A DNA stretch of 64,000 nucleotides, from NCBI GenBank assembly GCA_031082315.1, contig JAVHLC010000005.1, positions 124,001 through 188,000 of the forward strand, read 5' to 3'. Position 1 is the stretch's first letter; each line of letters starts with the position of its first letter. This DNA comes from Thermodesulfobacteriota bacterium. GTDB taxonomy: Bacteria > Desulfobacterota > QYQD01. Shown in pieces: positions 7,940 through 14,952 of the stretch. Both the position numbers and the translations under genes were made by a program. The notes beneath the pieces were generated by a model. That model was not told the origin of the DNA. It searched no databases and was given only the letters and a program-made list of their open reading frames with translations.

Positions 7940-9865
7940 TTAGCGTGCTTCCATATTAACCGGTTTAATCGGCAAGGCAATAGTAATCTTGGTCCCCTTT
8001 CCTTCTTCGCTCTGAACAGAGATTTCACCCTCATGGTCTTCCATGATCTTGCGAGAAACAGCGAGTCCCAGCCCAGTTCCCTTTTTCTTGGTCGTAAAAA
8101 ATGGATCGAATATCTTCTTGGCCACCTCATGGGGCATACCCATACCGCTATCCAGGACTGCAACCTTAACCTGCCCGCCCTCACGCCCGGACGAGACAAC
8201 CAGTTTACCACCCTCCGGCATAGCCTCAATGGCATTCTTGATGAGGTTAATCAATACCTGCTTGACCTGCTGAGGATCAAAGAGTACGTCCGGCAGGCGG
8301 TCATCCAAGGCTTTTTCATACTCAATGCCCTTATCAATCATTTTGTTCTCCATAAGGGCTAACGTGTCTTCAATGACTGAATTGATATTTTGCAATTCCT
8401 TTTGCGGCCTGGCCGGACGCGTAAAGTCTCTGACCTCCGCCAACATCAACTCCAGACGTCTGGTCTCGGCCTGTATTATCCCTAATTTTTCCCGGTTGGC
8501 ATCATCGTCTGAAAGGGATTTCTCTACCTGGCCGGCGAATCCACCAATAAGCATCAAAGGATTTTTTATCTCGTGCGAAAGGTAAGCAGCCGCCTCTCCT
8601 ATGGCCGCAAAACGCTCCGAACGGACAAGCCTCTCCTGCATCTCGATGAGTTTTTGCATACTCTCTTTGACCTTATCCCTCTCCTGCCGCACCTCCGCCT
8701 CAGAAAGCCTCAAGTCAGCAGTCTTGGCGTCAACCTCCGCAGCCAGAATCCGTGACCAGCGCAGGGAAAGATAAATGGCCACACCCAGGCAGGAAAATAC
8801 TATTAATTGAAAGATGCCTGCAATCAGCCATTGTCTTATGATGGCCGACTCTATGATTCCATAGACCTCGGTTACGGGGGCGGTCACCCCCACTGACCAT
8901 AGATTGCCCCGATCCTCTTTGGATAGGAAAACAGGGCTATAGGCAAATAATTTTTTCATCTCACCGGTTACCCCGCGGTGCCATCCGGAGATATACCAAT
9001 CCGTTCCTTCCTTGCCTTTGAGCAGATACTCTCGCACGATCCGGTTTATCCTCGCATAGGAGATATCCGGGTTCTTCTTTTGTCTGACGGTAAAGGAATC
9101 CTCGCCAACAAAGGTCTGCTCGTAGTGCGCCAGAAAAATCCCCCGGTCATCAACCACCCATCCGTAGCCTGTCGCACCCGAACGGACGCCCCGGGTATAG
9201 CGCTGCGCGATCCCTATAGGATCAACGACAATAAAAGTCAGGCCCTCAAACCTCCAGGCCGGAACGCCCTTTTGTCCGGCGGCACGTTTCCAGGTGGGCG
9301 TGGCCATTAGCATCAGCCATCTGCCTTTAAAAATACCTTTTTCCGCCCGAAAGGTCCGGCCGATTATTATGCTGTCTCTGTGTTCCGGGCGATCGCCCCA
9401 TCGCCGGTAATCGTCATAATAGATTCCTAATCCCTCCGCGCCGGTAAATCCCTGCTCGGTAAAAACCACAGGGAACTTTTCGTCCCGGCCGAAATGCACA
9501 ATCGCCAGGACATCCCAGCCCCTGAGCAGCGGAAAGAACGAGGTGATATCCCCCTTTATCGCCTCCATATTCCTTCCGCCCCGCTGCCAGAACTGATTGA
9601 TGCGCCGTAAGATGGTATCGAGAAAATTAAAGTGGTTATTGATATCATGGGCTATCTTCCGCGCCAGGAGTAGCTGCTGCCGATTGAATTGATCCGTTAC
9701 GGTTTTTTCAATCTCCTGATTGGCGCTATAGCCCAGATAACCGATGATGCCGGAGACAAGAATGAAAACGCCTACGGCAATAATGAGAAACTTCTTAGCT
9801 CTGATAACCGGCCCCTTACCCAGTGTTATAGCTGTCATCTTATGCATATCCGGCGAATTTATCAA
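7940..9865 (-). CDS. Membrane histidine kinase with dCache-like sensor, paired with the receiver-Lon protease
   Basis: A 641-residue sensor kinase. It has TM1 (about 26-47), a periplasmic double-Cache-like region (48-340) with TGYGWVVDDRG and WYISGWHR motifs, TM2 (345-368), a coiled linker (370-420), HisKA (YLSHEIKNP, His431) and HATPase (LIKNAIEAM, DSGMGMP, FDPFFTTKKKGTGLGL). Unlike the related kinase at 2391-4619 it has no PAS domain. The next gene on the strand is the receiver-Lon fusion, and no other receiver gene lies nearby, so the protease is the likely phosphotransfer target. The longest reading starts at TTG 9865; ATGs at 9847 and 9838 are alternatives and none has a strong ribosome binding site. 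Membrane location and kinase identity are secure; the signal is unknown. Confidence 0.93.
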   Translation of the reverse strand: MINSPDMHKMTAITLGKGPVIRAKKFLIIAVGVFILVSGIIGYLGYSANQEIEKTVTDQFNRQQLLLARKIAHDINNHFNFLDTILRRINQFWQRGGRNMEAIKGDITSFFPLLRGWDVLAIVHFGRDEKFPVVFTEQGFTGAEGLGIYYDDYRRWGDRPEHRDSIIIGRTFRAEKGIFKGRWLMLMATPTWKRAAGQKGVPAWRFEGLTFIVVDPIGIAQRYTRGVRSGATGYGWVVDDRGIFLAHYEQTFVGEDSFTVRQKKNPDISYARINRIVREYLLKGKEGTDWYISGWHRGVTGEMKKLFAYSPVFLSKEDRGNLWSVGVTAPVTEVYGIIESAIIRQWLIAGIFQLIVFSCLGVAIYLSLRWSRILAAEVDAKTADLRLSEAEVRQERDKVKESMQKLIEMQERLVRSERFAAIGEAAAYLSHEIKNPLMLIGGFAGQVEKSLSDDDANREKLGIIQAETRRLELMLAEVRDFTRPARPQKELQNINSVIEDTLALMENKMIDKGIEYEKALDDRLPDVLFDPQQVKQVLINLIKNAIEAMPEGGKLVVSSGREGGQVKVAVLDSGMGMPHEVAKKIFDPFFTTKKKGTGLGLAVSRKIMEDHEGEISVQSEEGKGTKITIALPIKPVNMEAR

Positions 9866-9958
9866 GCTTAATCCAGCGTGTAGGGGCGGCTTATATCCTC
9901 CATCTCAAAATCTTCGGACGGCGTTTTTGCCGCGCTGTCCCTTTTTAAGCTTAATCCC

Positions 9959-10069
9959 GGCGGTGGATATGCCATGGTATCTCTGCTGCAGAAAGAACTG
10001 GTACATAATCACCATTGGCTGACCAACAAGGAGTCCATTGACGCAATTGCCATCGGACAGGTGACACCC
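9959..10069 (+). pseudogene. Fragment of a chromate transporter (chrA-like) gene
   Basis: Thirty-seven codons, reading GGGYAMVSLLQKELVHNHHW and on to IDAIAIGQVTP, match residues near the N-terminus of the intact ChrA at 12355-12870, with only a few substitutions. There is no start codon and the similarity stops on both sides. The fragment is on the plus strand, opposite to the intact copy, so the two flank the porin gene in inverted orientation. It is a dead remnant of a second chr locus or of a duplication. Confidence 0.85.
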
Positions 10070-10537
10070 CGCAGGTGACAGATATCTCGAAGCCGGGCCA
10101 GGTATCCCTGGCTCCCGCGCAGCAAAGGAATTAGGGCTGAAAAGGCAGTATCTCCATCGTCTGATGCGGGGAACAAACGTCGATTCCAAGACATTTTAAA
10201 ATAACCCCTCAGAAAGTAACCACCGGTAACGCAGATAATTTATTTAATAACAAGGGTTAGATAAGGTTTATCTAGAAACCCCATCCGCAGGACAAGTGGG
10301 ACGTTTGTCCTACTTAATGATTCTTAATGTTATTCTCTTTGGGCTCTGTTGTTAAAAAGAATATAGGCATATTTATTGCAAAAACAATTGTGAGTCGAGA
10401 TTCATTTTGGCCGGTGGAAGCCTAACTTTTACCGGCTTGGCAGAAAGCTAACTAAAAGAAAGGGGGGATGACTTGAGTATAGGCTTAGTTCCGAAGTAAT
10501 TTTTGAAAACTTAATTTTATGAAAAGGGAGGCGATAG
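10070..10537. other. Non-coding spacer upstream of the porin gene
   Basis: No gene is seen. The stretch is AT-rich from about 10240 and presumably carries the porin promoter and leader, but I cannot pick convincing -35/-10 or sigma-54 elements. The porin ribosome binding site (GGGAGG) sits just before 10538. Confidence 0.5.
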
Positions 10538-12046
10538 ATGAGGAGGGTATTTTTTATTTTTATAGTATTGGTGGTCTTTCTGGCTTGGCACGTGCCGGCC
10601 ATGGCTGAGACCAACCAGGATCTGTTGGAGGAAATGAAGGCCATAAAGAAACAGTTGGATGACATGAAGGGCCTTCAGGAGAGGCTAAAGACTCTCGAGA
10701 AGAAACTCGAGGAAGCAGAGAAGGTAACCACCCAGATACAAAAAGAAGAGGCCCAGCTAAAAGAGGATAAGAAGACCCGGGCTATCTCCTACTGGAGGGA
10801 CGGCTTTAATATCGAGACCCCGGACAAGCAATTCAGGCTGCAACTGGGGGGCGTCCTCCACTTCGACTACCGGCAGTTTGAGTCCGGCCGCAGCGCCAGC
10901 GGTTTTGATATACGCCGCGCCCGTTACGATATGCGCGGCTACCACTACCGGGGCGATCTGGAGCACATCTTCCGCCTCCAGATCGAGATGGCCGATAGCC
11001 CTTACCTCCGGAATGCCTACTGGATGTTCAAGCCCAATCCGGATCTCAGCTTCCAGATCGGGCAGTTCAAGATACCTTCCGGCGGGGCCGACTGGCTGAC
11101 CGAAGAGGCCCACGTAAACTTTGTGGAGTATGCCACCGGTACGCCCGTCAGCCCGTTCTTTGATCGGGGCATCCGGGTCCAGAAAAACTTCCTGGGCAAT
11201 AAAATCCAGGCCACCCTGGCCGCCTTCACCGGCACCGGTGTGGACGTAGATGTAAATCAGGGTGACTACGATAATAACAAGGACTACGTGGCGCGGCTCC
11301 TGCTCGTACCCTTTAAGGATGCAGAATATCCCTACCTGAAGGGGCTGCACCTGGCCGGAAGCTATCAGGACGGTATCCAGTCCATCAGGACCATACGGGG
11401 TGAGGCCACCAACCGGACGGAAAACTATGAATCCCGGTGGTATCGGTGGAGACAGACCCGTTTGGACCTCGATAAGCGTAAACGCTATGGGGGCGAACTC
11501 CACTGGATCTGCGGGCCGACCGCATTCAGCTACGAATTTAACCGCGTGGAATGGGAAGATATTACAGTTCGTAATTCTACTTCCCCCTATGCAGTTATAC
11601 AGAATTTGCGAGACCGCTACCATAGCGACGTCCACCAGGTGTGGATAAGTTACTTCCTGACCGGAGAGGAGAAACAGATTGAGGATGTCTTCTTCTCCTG
11701 GAGACAGCCCAAGCCCAAGAAGAACTTCAGTCTAAAGGAAGGTACCTGGGGGGCCTGGGAGATTCTGGCCAGGTACGCCTTCCATACCACTTCGGATGCC
11801 TTGTTTAGCGACGGTACAGGAGCTACAACAAACGCCGTCTTGCAAGGAAGCCGACAAGGTTACTCCATAACCGGCGGCGTGCGCTGGATATGGAACCCCA
11901 AATGCCGAGTCATGCTCGATATCAACCACTGCAAGAGCACCGAGGGTTCGATGTACACTGATGAGGCCAAAAGCGGAGGCACCGACACCACGCGTGCCAT
12001 GGACAAGGAAACGGCCGCCATGTTCCGCATTATCCTGACCCCGTAA
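10538..12046 (+). CDS. Outer-membrane porin, OprP/OprO (phosphate-selective porin) family
   Basis: A 502-residue beta-barrel protein of the outer membrane. A signal peptide (residues 1-23, cleavage after AMA) is followed by a long charged coiled coil (about 25-85), which in such porins forms a periplasmic trimer stalk. The barrel follows, with typical motifs: FRLQLGGVLHFDYRQF, FDIRRARYDMRG, FRLQIEMADSPYLRNAYW and IGQFKIPSG. The sequence ends FRIILTP, not in the terminal Phe that barrel assembly usually prefers. Family members pass anions such as phosphate or pyrophosphate, but selectivity cannot be read from sequence. The gene stands alone with a good ribosome binding site and its own terminator at 12068-12102. 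A chrA fragment lies upstream and intact chrA genes downstream. Confidence 0.9.
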   Translation: MRRVFFIFIVLVVFLAWHVPAMAETNQDLLEEMKAIKKQLDDMKGLQERLKTLEKKLEEAEKVTTQIQKEEAQLKEDKKTRAISYWRDGFNIETPDKQFRLQLGGVLHFDYRQFESGRSASGFDIRRARYDMRGYHYRGDLEHIFRLQIEMADSPYLRNAYWMFKPNPDLSFQIGQFKIPSGGADWLTEEAHVNFVEYATGTPVSPFFDRGIRVQKNFLGNKIQATLAAFTGTGVDVDVNQGDYDNNKDYVARLLLVPFKDAEYPYLKGLHLAGSYQDGIQSIRTIRGEATNRTENYESRWYRWRQTRLDLDKRKRYGGELHWICGPTAFSYEFNRVEWEDITVRNSTSPYAVIQNLRDRYHSDVHQVWISYFLTGEEKQIEDVFFSWRQPKPKKNFSLKEGTWGAWEILARYAFHTTSDALFSDGTGATTNAVLQGSRQGYSITGGVRWIWNPKCRVMLDINHCKSTEGSMYTDEAKSGGTDTTRAMDKETAAMFRIILTP

Positions 12047-12067
12047 ACTGTTCCGCCTAGTAACACG

Positions 12068-12102
12068 AAAAAGCCGTCCGCCTCAGGCGGACGGCTTTTT
12101 TT
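12068..12102 (+). terminator. Intrinsic terminator of the porin gene
   Basis: AAAAAGCCGTCCGCC and its exact complement form a 15-bp stem with a 3-base loop (TCA), followed by a T-run. The A-run on the left arm means it could also work for the minus-strand chrA operon. Confidence 0.92.
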
Positions 12103-12354
12103 GTTGAATTAATACGACTCCGACATTTTTCACCCTCCCCTTAATCCCCTCCCATCAGAGACCGTGTCATAATCCTTATTTGCCATGGCGAGCGGCCAAA
12201 GGGAGCATGGCAATTTCTATGATTGCAATACGTTGTGAGATTGCGACACAACCTCTCAAGGGAAGGGAAAATACCCTCTTGAAATAATAAAGAGCCAAAA
12301 ATAGATGGTGGATTGGGTCTGACAAGAAGCGCACAGCGTACCGTGCCAACACTC

Positions 12355-12870
12355 TTAGAACAGGAATGCCCCCAGGATGCCGGAACCGATGATGATGAAG
12401 GTCGGATCGATCCTGGTGAAGGTGATGAGTCCGAAACTTACGACGGCTATGGTTCCCAGAGGTATGTCGGTGATGGAACTCCTTCCCAGAAAGATGAGTA
12501 CAGCCGCCAACAGCCCTACTACCGCCGGTTTGATCCCTGCGAACGAGCCCTTGACGATCCATGACTCTTTGTACTGGAGGTAGTGTCTCGTTACCAGAGT
12601 GACAATGATGATGCTCGGCAGGTAGCTGGCCACCATGGCTATGATCGCCCCAGGCAGGCCCCCGACCTTAAAACCCATAAAGGCGTTCATGACCGTAAGC
12701 GGTCCCGGTGTAACCTGGCCAATGGCGATTGCGTCGATGAATTCCTTGTTCGTCAGCCAATGGTGATTCTCTACCAGCTCTTTTTGAAGCAACGGCACCA
12801 TGGCATATCCACCGCCGATAGTCAGGCCGTTTATCACAAACAAGATAGCAGCAAGCTTCAGTATTTCCAT
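12355..12870 (-). CDS. Chromate transporter half, ChrA/CHR family (second of pair)
   Basis: A 171-residue integral membrane protein with a single CHR domain. Family motifs near the start are LTIGGGYAMVPLL and GQVTPGPLTVM, and four to five hydrophobic helices follow. Single-domain CHR proteins work as heteromeric pairs, which fits its position 1 bp after the stop of the other half (12872-13402). The family moves chromate or sulfate-like anions across the inner membrane. In an anaerobe it may have another anion as natural substrate, so the chromate name is only the family label. A decayed copy of the same region lies at 9959-10069. Confidence 0.9.
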   Translation of the reverse strand: MEILKLAAILFVINGLTIGGGYAMVPLLQKELVENHHWLTNKEFIDAIAIGQVTPGPLTVMNAFMGFKVGGLPGAIIAMVASYLPSIIIVTLVTRHYLQYKESWIVKGSFAGIKPAVVGLLAAVLIFLGRSSITDIPLGTIAVVSFGLITFTRIDPTFIIIGSGILGAFLF

Positions 12871-12871
12871 C

Positions 12872-13402
12872 TTAGCGCCTCCAATTGAGAATCAGGCCAA
12901 GAACACCAGCCGCCAGGATGATGCCGATGGGGTTAAGCTTAAAAATGGCCAACGCGCCAAAGGCGCCAACTGCCAACGCCACGCTCTTATAGCCGGTGAC
13001 CAGCTTCTTTGCCATCTTATAGATGATAGACCCCAGGAGTCCAACCACCGCTGCGGCCACGCCCTTCATCACCGACTGGAGGAGCGGGTTATCCTTTGTC
13101 TGGAGGTAGAAGGCCGCCAGTATAATAGCGAGTACCGTCCCGGTAAAGGCCTGTCCGAGTGTGGCGGCAAGCACTCCGCGGAGCTTCCGCAGCTTGTAGC
13201 CGATGCAGATACCCGTGTTGACGATGGGGGGGCCAGGGGTCATCGAGCCGAGAGCAAAGCTTTCTATGAACTCATCATGGGTAATCCACTTACGCCGTTC
13301 GACCAATTCGCGCTCGAAAAACGCAATCATGGAATAGACGCCGCCGAAGGAAAAGGTGCCTATTTTGAAGAAGGCCAGGAAGATATTTCTGAGGGATGTC
13401 AT
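12872..13402 (-). CDS. Chromate transporter half, ChrA/CHR family (first of pair)
   Basis: A 176-residue single-domain CHR membrane protein, the first gene of a two-gene operon. It shows FSFGGVYSMIAFFERELVE and LGSMTPGPPIVNTG, the counterpart of the motifs in its partner, plus several hydrophobic helices. The start ATG at 13402 follows an AGGAGC ribosome binding site. Together with 12355-12870 it forms a short-chain ChrA pair in the inner membrane. No regulator (such as ChrB) is adjacent. Confidence 0.9.
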   Translation of the reverse strand: MTSLRNIFLAFFKIGTFSFGGVYSMIAFFERELVERRKWITHDEFIESFALGSMTPGPPIVNTGICIGYKLRKLRGVLAATLGQAFTGTVLAIILAAFYLQTKDNPLLQSVMKGVAAAVVGLLGSIIYKMAKKLVTGYKSVALAVGAFGALAIFKLNPIGIILAAGVLGLILNWRR

Positions 13403-13705
13403 GTTCGTGCTCCTTTAAGGAATTGAGTCGGGTTTCCTGTCACTGAATGGCTCTATGCAAAGCAGTTTTTTGCCGATTGCCCAGCAATTATTCCAAGGTA
13501 TCCAAAAGGCACGGGTATCTCTATATACAGACTACCCCTCTTTGTTGCTCAGCTTATCATATACAAACAACCCGTGAATATAAAAATCCGCCGCCTGTGT
13601 GATTTTTTATGCGGCTTGATTTTGGAAAGGGAAATATATTTGAAATGGCTGCCGGAGGATTTCTTGGGATGTATTGCGGCGCGAGGCTGCAAAAATTTGT
13701 GCCGC
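13403..13705. other. Non-coding spacer, presumed promoter region of the chrA pair
   Basis: About 300 bp between the DUF1566 gene end and the chrA start, all genes on the minus strand. I see no gene, no clear terminator and no convincing promoter hexamers. Confidence 0.45.
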
Positions 13706-14740
13706 CTACGGCAGGTCGCATACCGGCCAGACATGAAAATGTCCGGCCTCTTTATGGCCTACCCCTACTGCTCCTTTATGCAAATAAAGCGCCCAGGCCC
13801 AGTCCGGCTCGAATACACTGGTCGTGGATGACCAGTACACCTCCTGTACCTCTCCAAAAGGATGGCCGGAAGGAAGGGCCGGGCCGTGTGCCGAACAATC
13901 TACAAGCGATTCCAGTTCGTTTATATTCGGCAGACGCCATTGGCTGCTACCGCCCAGGCCAACCTTGTTTAACGAATCTACCGCCTTGAAGGCATCCGGC
14001 CAGGCCACTCCGCGTCCGGCCAGATCCGCCTTCCGCATCCATCTGAGCCCGGTGAGGCGGTCTATAGCCGTTTCACCCTGGACGTCGAAGCGGGGCACAG
14101 GCCAGGGACAGCCGGATTCTATCTCCCCGTCCTGCCCACGAAAGACCGCAGGCATCTCCTGGCCGCCGCAGCCGACCTCCCGACCCTCTGCATCAAAACA
14201 ACGCCTCTGCCCTGTAACCGGCAGAACACTACTTTCTCCCCGCACCGGCCAGAGGAGATGATACTCATCTTTCCGGCCGTAAAACATGCGGCCCCCTTCC
14301 ATGTGCACATACCAGGCATAGGCGGGGTTAATGGCCGCGCTTGTAGAGGTCCAGTACCAGCCGGGAAAGACATTGGTAAAAGGGTGGCCATCGGACAGGG
14401 CAGGTTTCCTGGTCTGGTGGCTCAGGAGGCTGCGCAGCTCCCGCCGGTTGGGCAGCCGCCAGTCCGTAACCCCCAAGGCACGCTCGCCGTTCATAGCCTC
14501 TACAAAGTCCAGGGCCTCCCCCCACGGCAATGGAAACCCGGCCGGGTTTCCATTGCGATTCCATATTAACCCGGTCAGGCGGTCCAGAACAACCGCTGTC
14601 TTGACCGCAAAACGCTCTTCCGGCCATGGTATGCCTTTCTGAAACTCGGCATCCTGGCCGCTTCCTGCGCAGGAGATCTCACGGCCGGCCGCATCGTAGC
14701 ACCGGACCTGACCTGTCTGGAGGTAGCACGGCATTGCCAT
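13706..14740 (-). CDS. Tandem DUF1566 (Lcl C-terminal, C-type-lectin-like) protein
   Basis: A 344-residue protein built of two copies of the same domain (about 1-172 and 173-344). Each copy has GQ.RC(F/Y)DA.GRE, a Cys-Gly segment, LDRLTGL.W, WRLPN..EL.SL, YW(T/S)S(T/S) and LWPV/VWPV near its end. DUF1566 is the C-terminal domain of the Legionella collagen-like adhesin and is thought to have a C-type-lectin-like fold. No signal peptide or membrane segment is seen at this start, so location is unclear. The gene is single, with repeat-filled spacer upstream. I assign no function beyond possible ligand binding. Confidence 0.8.
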   Translation of the reverse strand: MAMPCYLQTGQVRCYDAAGREISCAGSGQDAEFQKGIPWPEERFAVKTAVVLDRLTGLIWNRNGNPAGFPLPWGEALDFVEAMNGERALGVTDWRLPNRRELRSLLSHQTRKPALSDGHPFTNVFPGWYWTSTSAAINPAYAWYVHMEGGRMFYGRKDEYHLLWPVRGESSVLPVTGQRRCFDAEGREVGCGGQEMPAVFRGQDGEIESGCPWPVPRFDVQGETAIDRLTGLRWMRKADLAGRGVAWPDAFKAVDSLNKVGLGGSSQWRLPNINELESLVDCSAHGPALPSGHPFGEVQEVYWSSTTSVFEPDWAWALYLHKGAVGVGHKEAGHFHVWPVCDLP

Positions 14741-14754
14741 TGTTATCTGTATCC

Positions 14755-14935
14755 TGTACTTGTATTATAGTCGATAGTCAAGAGTCGGAAGTCAGTAATT
14801 GATAGATTAAGTCATGAGTGATGCGTTATGAGTTCCAAGTTTCGGGTTAAAGAACTCGTAACTCCCAACTCATAACTCAAATGGCAACGGACTACTGACA
14901 ACGGATAGTGAATACTAAGCGGTGAAATGATTTTT
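14755..14935. repeat. Spacer filled with degenerate AGTCA/TGACT phrases
   Basis: The sequence repeats words such as TAGTCAAGAGTCGGAAGTCAGT, GAGTTCCAAGTTTCGGG with AACTCGTAACTCCCAACTCA, and GGACTACTGACAACGG. The last (from 14889) matches the start of the element at 5786-5815 and continues into ATAGTGAAT, the reverse of the ATTCACTAT core there. No coding capacity is evident. Confidence 0.6.
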
Positions 14936-14952
14936 TACAAATTGATCGGAAA

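Noticed and set aside
9905-10189. Minus-strand frames opposite the chrA fragment
   Set aside because: They are shadows; the homology is on the plus strand.
9905-10537. Sigma-54 promoter upstream of the porin
   Set aside because: No TGGCAC-N5-TTGC match was found by eye.
10757-11635. 292-codon minus-strand frame
   Set aside because: Mirror of the porin gene.
13706-14740. Diversity-generating retroelement target
   Set aside because: The domain fold would fit, but no template repeat or reverse transcriptase is visible.
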